Below are positions 51,538-60,409 of a DNA stretch of 64,000 nt, one piece after another (the stretch's first letter is position 1; each line of letters opens with the position of its first letter). The notes under the pieces are model-generated. The model did no database searches. It was given only the letters and a program-made list of their open reading frames with translations, and was not told the origin of the DNA. Source of the stretch: an uncultured Clostridia bacterium. GTDB lineage: Bacteria > Bacillota > Clostridia > Lachnospirales > Anaerotignaceae. Where the stretch lies: NCBI GenBank assembly GCA_944378105.1, contig CALWGC010000033.1:1-64000 (forward strand). The letters run 5' to 3'. A program made the position numbers and the translations under genes.

Positions 51538-52475
51538 GGCCTTTCGCCTCCTTCCCCATCCAACGGCGTAGAGGAAGGCTGGCTTTCCTGTGCGGCAGTG
51601 CTTTCTTCAGTCTGTTGGGTGGTTGTGCTCTGGTCGCTTTTCTCTTCTTCCAGCTCCTCTGACAAAACCAGTACGGAAGAAATGTGTTTAAAATCGACGG
51701 CGGGGGCAATGATGGCGTATTTGGTTAAGCCGTTGGCATCGGTGATGACTTCCTGGACATAGCCAATGGTAAGCCCCGGTGGATAGACATCGCTTAAGCC
51801 CGATGTGACAATTTCATCCCCCGTCATAATTTCGCTTTCGGCGTCAATATATTCCATCCGGCAAAGGCCCTGGTTCATCAGCGTATAATCCCCGCGGACC
51901 ACGCCCAAATCCCCGGTACGCAAACTCATGGCCGATACAGAAGAACGGCTGTCCAAAATGGACTGGACTTGGCTGTAATTGGGGCCGGTTTCGGTGATGC
52001 GGCCGATGATGCCGGCCGACTCCATGACCACCATGTCCGGCAAAACGCCTTTGTCCCGTCCGGCGTCGATGAGAAACGTATCAAACCAATTGCCGGGGTC
52101 TTTGGCAATGACCAAAGCGCCAATGCTGTCATAGGCCGGGTATTTTTGGGCCATGTCCAGCAAATCCGAAAGCCGTTTGTTTTCTTCTTCATAGAGGGAA
52201 AGCCGTTTGTTTTCCGCTTCCAAAAGCGCCACTTGGGCCCGCAGCTCTTCGTTTTCTGCTTCCGAATCCCGCTCTTCGGACAAAGAGGAGATTTGCGCGC
52301 CCACATAGCCGGTGATGGAGGAGGAAAGCTTTTGCAGTGGTGTGACCACAAACCCCACGGCGCTGCCCACAAGGCCCGTTTGCTGTTTTAAGCCGGCGGT
52401 GATGAAAGAACAAAGCACCAGCAAGATGGCCAGCAGAATAAAAATCTGTTTTTTGTAGGTTTCAAAAAATTTCAA
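51534..52475 (-). CDS. mreC: Rod shape-determining protein MreC
   Basis: 313 residues: one N-terminal membrane helix (about 10-28), a coiled coil (about 60-105, LSEERDSEAENEELRAQVAL), the two beta-barrel domains (IGALVIAKDPGNWFDTFLIDAG onwards) and an acidic Ser/Thr-rich C-terminal tail not found in all homologs (EELEEEKSDQSTTTQQTEES). It links MreB/RodA to PBP2 outside the membrane. It lies 15 bp after mreB. Confidence 0.94.
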   Translation of the reverse strand: MKFFETYKKQIFILLAILLVLCSFITAGLKQQTGLVGSAVGFVVTPLQKLSSSITGYVGAQISSLSEERDSEAENEELRAQVALLEAENKRLSLYEEENKRLSDLLDMAQKYPAYDSIGALVIAKDPGNWFDTFLIDAGRDKGVLPDMVVMESAGIIGRITETGPNYSQVQSILDSRSSVSAMSLRTGDLGVVRGDYTLMNQGLCRMEYIDAESEIMTGDEIVTSGLSDVYPPGLTIGYVQEVITDANGLTKYAIIAPAVDFKHISSVLVLSEELEEEKSDQSTTTQQTEESTAAQESQPSSTPLDGEGGERP

Positions 52476-52490
52476 AGCAAAGGCTCCTTA

Positions 52491-53519
52491 TCACATTCTC
52501 AGTTTTTTGGGAGAAAGCAACACCGTGCGCAGCGTTTCAATGTGTTCCAGCACCAAGCCGGTGCCCATGGCCACACAGTTTAAAGGCTCGTTGGCGATGT
52601 TGACGGGCATGCCGGTTTCTTTGTTAATGAGGGTGTCCAGACCACTTAAGAGGGCACCGCCACCGGTTAAGGTAATGCCAAATTCCATGATGTCGGCCGC
52701 CAGTTCCGGTGGGGTGGCTTCCAGGGTTTGTTTGATGGAATCGATGATGGCATAAATGGGCTCGCTGATGGCCTCCAAAATTTCGTTGGAGGTGATGGTG
52801 ATGGTCTTTGGCAGGCCGCTGACCAAATCACGGCCGCGGATGGCCATACGTTCTTCCTGGGCCTTTGGATAGGCACAACCGATGGTCAGTTTGATTTCTT
52901 CGGCGGTGCGTTCCCCGATGGCCAGGTTATATTCTTTTTTGATATAGCTGATGATGTAGGAATCGATTTCATCGCCGGCCACCCGTAACGAGGTGCTGGT
53001 AACGATACCGCCCAAAGAGATGACGGCCACTTCGCTGGTGCCGCCGCCAATATCTACCACCATGCTGCCGGTGGGGCTTTCCACAGGAAGCCCGGCCCCG
53101 ATGGAGGCGGCCATGGGTTCTTCAATCAAATAGGCATCGTTGTTTTTGGCGCCGGCGCCGATGGTGGCTTCCATGACGGCACGCTTTTCCACTTCCGTCA
53201 CGCCAGAAGGTACGCAAACAACCACCCGTGGCTTTGGCCCAAAGAGGGAGCGGGTGTAGGCTTTGCCGATGAAATAGCGCAGCATGGCCTGGGTGATATC
53301 AAAATCGGCAATGACACCGTCTTTCATGGGGCGGATGGCCACAATATTGCCGGGGGTGCGGCCGATCATTTCTTTGGCCTCGTTGCCCACGGCCAAAACT
53401 TCTTTAGTTAATGTGTTGATGGCCACAACGGAAGGTTCATTGACCACAATGCCCTTACCTTTGACATATACCAGGGTGTTGGCGGTGCCAAGGTCGATAC
53501 CCATATCTCTGGAAAACAT
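52491..53519 (-). CDS. mreB: Rod shape-determining actin homolog MreB
   Basis: 342 residues, actin-like ATPase. Phosphate-1 loop is [17 protein letters not shown], phosphate-2 [18 protein letters not shown], and the adenosine motif [13 protein letters not shown]. It forms membrane filaments that organise lateral wall synthesis. It is the first gene of the ten-gene minus-strand cluster and has a good promoter 82 bp upstream. Confidence 0.97.
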   Translation of the reverse strand: MFSRDMGIDLGTANTLVYVKGKGIVVNEPSVVAINTLTKEVLAVGNEAKEMIGRTPGNIVAIRPMKDGVIADFDITQAMLRYFIGKAYTRSLFGPKPRVVVCVPSGVTEVEKRAVMEATIGAGAKNNDAYLIEEPMAASIGAGLPVESPTGSMVVDIGGGTSEVAVISLGGIVTSTSLRVAGDEIDSYIISYIKKEYNLAIGERTAEEIKLTIGCAYPKAQEERMAIRGRDLVSGLPKTITITSNEILEAISEPIYAIIDSIKQTLEATPPELAADIMEFGITLTGGGALLSGLDTLINKETGMPVNIANEPLNCVAMGTGLVLEHIETLRTVLLSPKKLRM

Positions 53520-53600
53520 ATTTTGAAATCTCCTTTCGGTTCTGGAATAACAAAAAAATCGCTGCTACGGGCACAATACACCCAAAATAGCATATTGTAT

Positions 53601-53629
53601 ATCATACCTCTTTTTGGCAGTTTTTTCAA
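53601..53629 (-). promoter_or_regulatory. Promoter of the mreB-min-rodA cluster
   Basis: On the minus strand: TTGAAA, a 17-nt spacer and TATGAT, about 82 bp before mreB. It probably drives mreB through DUF1294, apart from possible internal control at the minE/rodA hairpin. Confidence 0.8.
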
Positions 53630-53672
53630 TAACAATACCATGAACATTATGTGAATGAAAGAAAAAATGTAA

Positions 53673-53688
53673 CCGGCCCAAAGGCCGG
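53673..53688. terminator. Terminator after the 49-residue gene
   Basis: CCGGCC-CAAA-GGCCGG; on the minus strand it is followed by TTACATTTTTTC, 6 bp after the stop of the small gene. Confidence 0.75.
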
Positions 53689-53693
53689 CAGGG

Positions 53694-53843
53694 TCAGTTC
53701 CCTTTGCTGCTTAAGGGGTTGGATTTGGTTTCAAAAAAGGGGTCGTTGATGGGGGAAGCTTGATCGTGTTCGTTATAGTTGGCTTGCTGGCGAATCATGG
53801 TGTCAGTAGTGGGTTTTTCTTTCTTCTTTTTGGTTTCTTTCAT
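53694..53843 (-). CDS. 49-residue hydrophilic protein of unknown function
   Basis: The ATG at 53843 is preceded by AAAAGGAGGCAATCTG, a near-perfect ribosome site, and a terminator lies just after the stop. The product begins MKETKKKKEKPTTDTMIRQQ and ends in SNPLSSKGN. It is Lys-rich at the N-terminus, then polar with several Asn, Asp and His, and likely unstructured. I do not recognise a family. It is transcribed alone towards mreB. Small basic proteins of this kind occur in spores and in stress responses, but nothing here decides between these. Confidence 0.72.
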   Translation of the reverse strand: MKETKKKKEKPTTDTMIRQQANYNEHDQASPINDPFFETKSNPLSSKGN

Positions 53844-54016
53844 CAGATTGCCTCCTTTTGATGCAGCCGATGGCTGTTTTTACCAACAGTTTGCGCCTTT
53901 TTTGCCGGGGTATACGAAAAAAGAAGTGCGGGGATGGGCTTTTTTTGATATACTAAACATAATTGGACATTTTCGGACAATTTGCAAAGACAAGAAACAA
54001 AAAAGGAGGCGCATCC

Positions 54017-55948
54017 ATGAAGGACAAAGTGGAAATTGGCTTTGTGACATCCTTTCCTTCCTATGAAGTGTATTTGAAACAAACCCTGGAGGAACAGGGG
54101 ATGGAGGGCAACGTGATTTGTGTACCCCAGGGAAAAACCTTTGATTGGAGCAAGCGCAAGGAGAAGCTTTTGATTTTGACGGACAACCAGGTGGTGCTGC
54201 CAAAGGAGAGGCGGTGGGAGACGGTGTGGCTGCCGTATGCGACGCTGGATTGTCTTTTTTCCCTGGGCGAGCCTTCGCTGTTGGTGGAAGAGCAGGTGTT
54301 TGTGGCGGCAGAAGAAATGGGACAGGTGGATTTGACGTTATTGACCAGTTTGACCGGCAAGCCCTTTTTTCTTTATGACACTTGGGAAAGCCGGGACCAC
54401 GAGCGGTTTTTCCATGCGCCGCCCAATGCACTGTATCTGACGGCGCCCCAGGTGATGGATACGGCCAAGAAAGCAGGGCTTTGCTGCCGTATGCTGCGCC
54501 ATCACAAAGACTCTTTGGAAGCGTCGGTGCGCGAGGGGAAAAAGGCGCTGGAAGTAAAGGCCAGGGAGGACGAGAAAAACAAAGAAAACCTGTTGCGCAT
54601 GGAGCAATATAAGGTGGTGTTTAACTTCACCAATGACGCCATTTTGGCCACCGACGAAAACGGCATCATCATCGCCGCCAATGACATGGTTTATCAATTT
54701 TTGCGCCATGACCCCAAAGACCGCCTGGAAGGCAAGCGCATTGATAAGGTGGTCAAGGGGACCAAAATGATTAAAGCCATGGAAAAAGAGGGGGGCGACG
54801 TAGGCGATGTGTTTGAACTGCCCTACTGCACGGTGTTGACCCACCGCATCCCCATTCAAATTGACGGCAAATGTAAAGGCGTCGTTTCCACATTCCAGGA
54901 CTTGGCAGTTTTACAGGAGCATGAAAAAAATGCCCGTATGTACTATAAAAATAAGAAAGGTTTTACGGCCAAATATCGCTTTGACGACATCAAAGGCAGC
55001 AGCAAAAAAATTCAGGAAGTGAAAAACATTGCCAAAAGCTATGCCTCTTCTGCCGCATCCGTACTCATCATGGGTGAAACCGGCACCGGCAAAGAATTGT
55101 TTGCCCAAAGCATTCATAACCAAAGCCCCCGCTGTGGCGGGCCGTTTGTAGCCCTCAACTGTGCGGCCATTCCGAAAAATTTGTTGGAGGCCGAATTGTT
55201 TGGCTATGAAGAAGGTTCTTTCACCGGCGCCAGCAAGGGCGGCAAAATGGGGATGTTTGAAATGGCTCACAAGGGTACCATTTTTCTGGACGAAATTGGG
55301 GAAATGCCGCTGGAGATGCAGGCGCAGTTATTGCGTGTGATTCAGGAAAAAGAAGTGCGCCGCATCGGTAGCGACAAAGTGGTGCCGGTGGAGGTGCGGG
55401 TCATTTCTGCCACCAACCGCAATTTGCAAGGAGAAGTGGAGGCCGGGCGGTTTCGGGAGGACTTATTTTACCGGCTCAATGTGTTGGAGTTAAAAATCCC
55501 GCCTTTGCGGGAGCGAAAAGAGGACATTGCAGAAATTGCCATTGATTATTTGAAACATTATAACTTCCAAAGCTATTGTGCCAACGAAGCGTTATGGGAA
55601 CAGATGATTGAAAGTTTGGAAAAACAAGAACTGCGGGGCAATGTCCGGGAGCTGCAAAACATGTTGGAGCGGCTGAGTGTGATGTTGGAAAATAAACACA
55701 TCAACACCAACGCCCTCTTTAGCGAAATCAGCCGAGGCCTTAACCGTCGCCCCCAGGCGGAGACGGCGGGGCAACTGCGCTATGAGGACGAGCCCTTTGA
55801 GGCGGCCGACGCCGACCGTTGGGAAAAACAACGAATTTTACAGGCACTGAAAAAAAATAACTTTAGTCGTACCAAAACGGCAGAAGAGCTGGGAATCAGT
55901 CGTTCCACGTTATGGAACAAGATGAAATATCATAAAATCAATTTGTGA
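54017..55948 (+). CDS. Sigma-54-dependent transcriptional activator with PAS domain
   Basis: 643 residues. An N-terminal region of ~200 residues that I cannot assign is followed by a coiled coil, a PAS domain (about 210-315, VFNFTNDAILATDENGIIIAAND), the AAA+ domain with Walker A GETGTGKE (about 352-359), the sigma-54 contact loop GSFTGA (consensus GAFTGA) and Walker B GTIFLDEIGE. A Fis-type HTH ends the protein (KTAEELGISRSTLWNKMKYH). The start follows AAAAGGAGGCGC. Its stop is 17 bp before an oxidoreductase gene it may control or sense with. No -24/-12 promoter was found nearby. Confidence 0.9.
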   Translation: MKDKVEIGFVTSFPSYEVYLKQTLEEQGMEGNVICVPQGKTFDWSKRKEKLLILTDNQVVLPKERRWETVWLPYATLDCLFSLGEPSLLVEEQVFVAAEEMGQVDLTLLTSLTGKPFFLYDTWESRDHERFFHAPPNALYLTAPQVMDTAKKAGLCCRMLRHHKDSLEASVREGKKALEVKAREDEKNKENLLRMEQYKVVFNFTNDAILATDENGIIIAANDMVYQFLRHDPKDRLEGKRIDKVVKGTKMIKAMEKEGGDVGDVFELPYCTVLTHRIPIQIDGKCKGVVSTFQDLAVLQEHEKNARMYYKNKKGFTAKYRFDDIKGSSKKIQEVKNIAKSYASSAASVLIMGETGTGKELFAQSIHNQSPRCGGPFVALNCAAIPKNLLEAELFGYEEGSFTGASKGGKMGMFEMAHKGTIFLDEIGEMPLEMQAQLLRVIQEKEVRRIGSDKVVPVEVRVISATNRNLQGEVEAGRFREDLFYRLNVLELKIPPLRERKEDIAEIAIDYLKHYNFQSYCANEALWEQMIESLEKQELRGNVRELQNMLERLSVMLENKHINTNALFSEISRGLNRRPQAETAGQLRYEDEPFEAADADRWEKQRILQALKKNNFSRTKTAEELGISRSTLWNKMKYHKINL

Positions 55949-55965
55949 GAAGAGGAGGCAAAACC

Positions 55966-56574
55966 ATGAAACGGGTGTTATTTGTCAATGGATGCATCAG
56001 AGGAAAAGCAGTTTCCAGAAGTTATCAACTGGCCCAGGCCTTTTTGGCGCCCATGGAAGAGGCCGGGTTTGTGGTGGAAGAGGTGGATTTGGGCGCAATG
56101 TGCCCCCAGTATCTCCATTATGGTAATTTTGCGGCACGGGAAGAAAAAATTGCAGCCGGCCAGCTGGACGATGCCATGTTTGATTTGGCCAGACAATTTG
56201 TATCGGCCGATGTGATTTTATTTGCGGCACCGTTTTGGGAATATAGCTTCCCGGCGGTGGTGAAGGCCTATATTGAGCAGGTTTCTGTCTGTGGGCTGGC
56301 CTTTCATTATACACCCCAGGGGGTGGAAGGGCTTTGCCGGGCTAAGGCCTTGGTCTTTTGCACCACCAGAGGCGGCTTTGCCAGCGGGCAAGACGCAGAG
56401 CTGGAACAAGGCGGGCGATATTTAAAGGCCATGTGCCACATGTATGGCATTGACCAGATGACCATGGTGGCCGCCGAAGGACTGGACATCGAAGGGGCGC
56501 CGGTGGAAACCAGGATGGAAAAGGCCAAAGCAGAGGCCAAAGAAACGGCCAAGGCCCTTTGCCGCAACGGGTAA
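55966..56574 (+). CDS. Flavodoxin-fold NAD(P)H-dependent oxidoreductase (azoreductase/quinone reductase type)
   Basis: 202 residues. It starts KRVLFVNGCIRGKAVSRSYQL, a flavodoxin-like phosphate loop for FMN. The second FMN loop APFWEYSFPAVVKAYIEQV is like the PMYNFGIP-ALK motif of AzoR. It is expected to reduce quinones, azo or nitro compounds with NAD(P)H. ATG 55966 follows GAGGAGGC and sits 17 bp after the activator gene, so both are probably cotranscribed. Confidence 0.83.
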   Translation: MKRVLFVNGCIRGKAVSRSYQLAQAFLAPMEEAGFVVEEVDLGAMCPQYLHYGNFAAREEKIAAGQLDDAMFDLARQFVSADVILFAAPFWEYSFPAVVKAYIEQVSVCGLAFHYTPQGVEGLCRAKALVFCTTRGGFASGQDAELEQGGRYLKAMCHMYGIDQMTMVAAEGLDIEGAPVETRMEKAKAEAKETAKALCRNG

Positions 56575-56813
56575 AAAAGCGGCCTCGTTTGGATCAAATC
56601 ATCCAGCCCGAATCGTAAACAAATTGTAAGAAAGTTTATAAAAAATTCTAAAAAAAAGGAAAAATCTATGGTATAATGAAAAGGAATGTAGTGGAAAGGA
56701 TACAGAAGGCTTGTTCTGAACAAAAAGAGAGGCAAGGATCTTCTGGAAAGTAGTGCGATTTTGTAGCAAAAAAATCTGTTGTAACAGAAAAGAGAAAGGA
56801 GTGGCCTTTTGCC
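56575..56813 (+). promoter_or_regulatory. Intergenic region with a TATAAT box before the 56814 gene
   Basis: AT-rich, with no clear terminator. TATAAT at 56672-56677 has no good -35 partner. No gene is seen in the gap. Confidence 0.4.
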
Positions 56814-57260
56814 ATGGAATCGTTGCAAAAAGTACATACCATGATTGGCATGGCCATTTATGACAAACATTTGGGCGCGCAAGATCGCAAAAAGCTGGCG
56901 CTGAGCCGGCGAGATTATGTATACCGACGCAATCTTGGCTTGCGGCTGGGGGTTGGATTTGGCTATTTGGTGCTGGCTGGTCTTTACTACGGCTATTTGC
57001 TGTTTGTCAAAGAGGCGGACCTGTTTGCGCTGTTTTCCAAACAAACGCTCATCCAATGCTTGGTGGGGCTTTTGGTCGTCTTGGTGATTTACACCATACT
57101 GGGTACGGTGCTTCATCGACAAGAGTATGACCAGGCGGAAGCGCGCAACGAAATTTATGAACGCAAAATTAATAAACTGGCCCGCTTTCAGGCTCAAGAA
57201 AGGACTTATGACCATGAATCAAGGGTTGACGATGATCCATCGTCTCGTAAGACAATATAA
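56814..57260 (+). CDS. Uncharacterised two-helix membrane protein
   Basis: 148 residues. A basic cytoplasmic N-terminus (RKKLALSRRDYVYRR) precedes two membrane helices (about 43-64 and 82-102), then a charged tail rich in Arg and Asp. AAAGGAG lies about 12 nt upstream. Its last ~47 bp overlap the next gene in another frame, which points to translational coupling. No family recognised. It comes before another membrane protein and the c-di-AMP synthase gene, so a cell-envelope role is plausible but unproven. Confidence 0.65.
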   Translation: MESLQKVHTMIGMAIYDKHLGAQDRKKLALSRRDYVYRRNLGLRLGVGFGYLVLAGLYYGYLLFVKEADLFALFSKQTLIQCLVGLLVVLVIYTILGTVLHRQEYDQAEARNEIYERKINKLARFQAQERTYDHESRVDDDPSSRKTI

Positions 57261-58146
57261 ACGATATGAAGGAAGGGCAGACGTTGCCCTGAAATTTTTT
57301 GGCGGACTGGTGCTGTTTTTTGTGCTTTCTGGCCTATCGATGGGACAGTTGGGGTTTGGAAAGCGGCTGCTTTTGACGGTGATACCGGCGGCGGTGACGG
57401 TGGTGGCAAGCCCCATGGTGGTGTTGCTACTGGCAGCATTGGTGGCCTGTTTTTCTGTGTTTGTGGTGTCGGTGGAAACGGCAGCACTGTTGTTTTTTCT
57501 GCTTTGCCTTTTGTTTGTGTTTTATATCCGGCTGTTTCCGTTGGAGAGCCTGATTTTTCCGGCGATGGTGGTGGCCTATGCCTTTCACCTACCACAGATT
57601 GTGGTGTTGATTGCCGCACTTTATGTGGGGGTCAAGGCCATTGTGCCGGTGGGGGCGGCTGTGTTTTTTTGGTATCACTGGCCGCTGATGAAAGAGTTGA
57701 TGGCCCTTTCGCCCCGGGCCAACTTTACGCCCATGGGCTCGCTGGATACGCTGCTTTCCATGTATGAAGTGATCATGCAGCAGGCCGATTGGATGAGCTG
57801 GGGGTCGGTATGGATCGTCTATTTGGTGGTGATTTTAGCCGGCTGGGGCATCAGCCATTTATTTTTGGATTGGGAAAGAGAGAAGGCTTTGTGGATTTCG
57901 GCCGGGATTACGGTGGTTGGGTTATGTTTGGCGGCGCTTTTTGGTGGCGCACCGGTCTCCCTTTTGGCCACCTTGGTGCAGACGGCCATTTCTGCCGGGT
58001 TGATGTATCTGGTGTTACAGGGCGAATATGTGCTGGATTATCCAAAGGCCGAGCGGGTGAAATTTCAAGACGAACATTATGTCTATTATGTCAAGGCGGT
58101 GCCAAAAATCGCCTTTCCCCATGGCAGTAGACCCAAACAGCCATAA
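57214..58146 (+). CDS. Uncharacterised polytopic membrane protein
   Basis: 310 residues with about nine hydrophobic helices between 25 and 280 (FFGGLVLFFVLSGLSMGQLG; AALVACFSVFVVSVETAALLFFLLCLLFVFYI; WIVYLVVILAGWGISHLFL). It ends in a hydrophilic tail (PKAERVKFQDEHYVYYVKAVPK) of the kind seen in some ABC-type or lipid-related membrane proteins of Bacillota. ATG 57214 (or 57208) lies inside the previous gene after AGGA, so the two are coupled. Its stop is 46 bp before cdaA. I cannot assign a function. Confidence 0.72.
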   Translation: MNQGLTMIHRLVRQYKRYEGRADVALKFFGGLVLFFVLSGLSMGQLGFGKRLLLTVIPAAVTVVASPMVVLLLAALVACFSVFVVSVETAALLFFLLCLLFVFYIRLFPLESLIFPAMVVAYAFHLPQIVVLIAALYVGVKAIVPVGAAVFFWYHWPLMKELMALSPRANFTPMGSLDTLLSMYEVIMQQADWMSWGSVWIVYLVVILAGWGISHLFLDWEREKALWISAGITVVGLCLAALFGGAPVSLLATLVQTAISAGLMYLVLQGEYVLDYPKAERVKFQDEHYVYYVKAVPKIAFPHGSRPKQP

Positions 58147-58192
58147 AAGCCAAACAGTTTAGAAATTTGGAAAGAAGGAGGTGAACACAGAA

Positions 58193-59053
58193 ATGGAGGA
58201 ACTGCGCTCATTTTTTACGAATTTTCAAACGGTCAATATTTCCATGCCAACGGTGGGTATCATCGATCTGCTGGATATTTTGATTGTTGCGTTTTTGATT
58301 TACCGCATCATGTTTTGGATCAAAGAGACCAGGGCCTGGGTGCTTTTTAAAGGGATCATGGTGATCTTCATTTTTGCACTGGTGGCCATGATGCTGCGGT
58401 TGACCACGATTTTATGGATTTTTTCCAAGACCATTTCTGTTGGTATCACCGCATTGATTGTTGTGTTTCAGCCGGAATTGCGCCGGGCTTTGGAACAGTT
58501 GGGCAAGGGGCACCATTTGGTGGGCCTCTTTAAACCAGAAGAAGACACCAACGAAAAACTGAATGAAAAAACCATTGAAGAAATTTTGAAAGCGTGCAGC
58601 AAGATGAGCTTGGCCAAGACGGGGGCTTTGATGCTGGTGGAGCGGGAAGTGCCCTTGGGCGATTTTGAGCGTACCGGCATCCCCATTGACGCTGTGGTGA
58701 CCAGTCAGTTATTGATCAATATTTTTGAAAAAAACACACCGCTTCATGATGGCGCTGTGATCATCAAACGCAACCGTGTGGCGGCGGCCACCTGCTTTTT
58801 GCCTTTGACCGAAAGTAACGACATAAGCATGGAGCTGGGCACCAGACACCGGGCCGGTATTGGCGCCAGCGAAGTTTCCGATGCCTTTGTCATCATCGTT
58901 TCGGAAGAAACGGGCGGCCTTTCTTTGGCTTGTGGCGGCGTGTTATATCGAAATTTGACCATTGATAGTATGCGCAGCATGCTCTCCCAGGGCAACCATG
59001 GAACCAAGAAACGCAAAGCGCTGCTGTGGAAGGGATGGCGAAGCCATGAATAA
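58193..59053 (+). CDS. cdaA: Diadenylate cyclase CdaA
   Basis: 286 residues: three N-terminal membrane helices (about 24-92) and a DAC domain. The two catalytic motifs are LHDGAVII (DGA) and GTRHRAGIG (RHR). It makes c-di-AMP from two ATP, controlling potassium and osmotic balance and wall integrity. ATG 58193 is taken: AGGAGG is 11 nt upstream, while the in-frame GTG at 58181 overlaps it. It overlaps cdaR by 8 bp. Confidence 0.95.
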   Translation: MEELRSFFTNFQTVNISMPTVGIIDLLDILIVAFLIYRIMFWIKETRAWVLFKGIMVIFIFALVAMMLRLTTILWIFSKTISVGITALIVVFQPELRRALEQLGKGHHLVGLFKPEEDTNEKLNEKTIEEILKACSKMSLAKTGALMLVEREVPLGDFERTGIPIDAVVTSQLLINIFEKNTPLHDGAVIIKRNRVAAATCFLPLTESNDISMELGTRHRAGIGASEVSDAFVIIVSEETGGLSLACGGVLYRNLTIDSMRSMLSQGNHGTKKRKALLWKGWRSHE

Positions 59054-60395
59054 AAGATTGCAGAAACTAAAAGAGATAGCAATGAAAGATTTTGGATGGA
59101 AGCTGCTTTCTTTGGTGATTGCCATTGCCCTTTGGTTTATTGTGCTGAATATCCAAAATCCAGTGGAGACCCGTAATTTTTCGACGGATCTGACCATGAA
59201 TAATTTACAGTTGTTGGAAGAAAACGGCTTGGTGATTACCAACCGGGAAGAACTGGAAAATACGAAAATATCCGTCCGTGTCCGGGCCCAGCGCTTGACG
59301 CTGGATCGGATTTATCAAAACCGAGACGACATTGAGGCCTATATCGATTTTGGCACGTTACAGCTGGAAGAGATTGTGGGCAAAGAAACCAGTGTGGCAG
59401 TGCAAATTCGTTTGCCCGCTGGGTCCAGTAACAGTGAAATCGAGCTGCGCTCGCCGTCCAATGTGACGGTGTTGGTGGAATATGCCGGCAGTAAAGAAGT
59501 GCCGGTGGAAGTGACAACGGCGGGAGAAGAAACGCCGCAAAGCGCGTATGCCCAGCCGGAAATGACACCAAGTGCAGTGACCGTGACGGGGCCAGAATCG
59601 AAGATTACCCAAGTGGTGGCGGCCAAAGGCACCATCACCGCAGACCCGTTGACGGATGATACCACCTATACGGTGACGTTACAGGCGGTGGATGCATCGG
59701 GCAATGTGGTGGAAGGCGTAACCTTAAGCCAAGACGAATGCCAGGTTTATATTCCGCCAAAACAAAGCAAACGGGTGCCTTTGGTGGCAGAAGCCGCCGG
59801 GGTTCCGGCCGATGGGTATGTGATTGGAGAAGTGACATGTACGCCGTCTTGGGTTTATATCATTGGCAACGAAGAGGCACTTTCTACCATTGATGAAATC
59901 CGACTGCCCAGTGTATCGGTGGAAGGGCGAGACGATACGGTCAACAGCAACTATGCCATTTCTTATTTGCTGCCAGCCGGCGTCAGTCTCAAAGAAAACG
60001 AGCCCGACCGGGCCACCATTACGGTGGAAATTGAAGAAGAGGCAAGAAAGACCATTGCCTTGGATGCAGAATCCCTTTCGTATACGGTGCACTTGGAGGA
60101 AGGGCTGAAAACGGAAGTGGTTTCCGGCAGTGTTGTCTTTGAAATCAGCGGGGCTGAGGACGTTTTGGCCAATATCACTGGGGCAGATATTTCGGGCAGT
60201 GTGGATGTGACAGATTTGCAGGCGGGCGAATATAGCTTGCCGGTGGACTTGACACTGCCAGATGGGGTGCGGCTTGTCAATAACGAACGGCCGTATGTGA
60301 CCGTTGTGATATCTTCGGATACCCAAGAAGACGACAATTTAACGGAAGAGGAACCTCAAACAGAACCGGAGGAAACGGTCGTGGAGGAAGAATAG
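59046..60395 (+). CDS. cdaR: CdaA regulatory protein CdaR (YbbR domains)
   Basis: 449 residues: one N-terminal membrane helix (about 17-38, FGWKLLSLVIAIALWFIVLN) followed by four YbbR-type repeats on the outside (for example VPVEVTTAGEETPQSAYAQP and VPLVAEAAGVPADGYVIGEV) and an acidic tail. It binds and modulates CdaA. The start overlaps the end of cdaA. In many Bacillota glmM follows; here an SLH-domain protein gene follows 14 bp later. Confidence 0.92.
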   Translation: MNKRLQKLKEIAMKDFGWKLLSLVIAIALWFIVLNIQNPVETRNFSTDLTMNNLQLLEENGLVITNREELENTKISVRVRAQRLTLDRIYQNRDDIEAYIDFGTLQLEEIVGKETSVAVQIRLPAGSSNSEIELRSPSNVTVLVEYAGSKEVPVEVTTAGEETPQSAYAQPEMTPSAVTVTGPESKITQVVAAKGTITADPLTDDTTYTVTLQAVDASGNVVEGVTLSQDECQVYIPPKQSKRVPLVAEAAGVPADGYVIGEVTCTPSWVYIIGNEEALSTIDEIRLPSVSVEGRDDTVNSNYAISYLLPAGVSLKENEPDRATITVEIEEEARKTIALDAESLSYTVHLEEGLKTEVVSGSVVFEISGAEDVLANITGADISGSVDVTDLQAGEYSLPVDLTLPDGVRLVNNERPYVTVVISSDTQEDDNLTEEEPQTEPEETVVEEE

Positions 60396-60409
60396 GAGGA
60401 GATGAAGGA

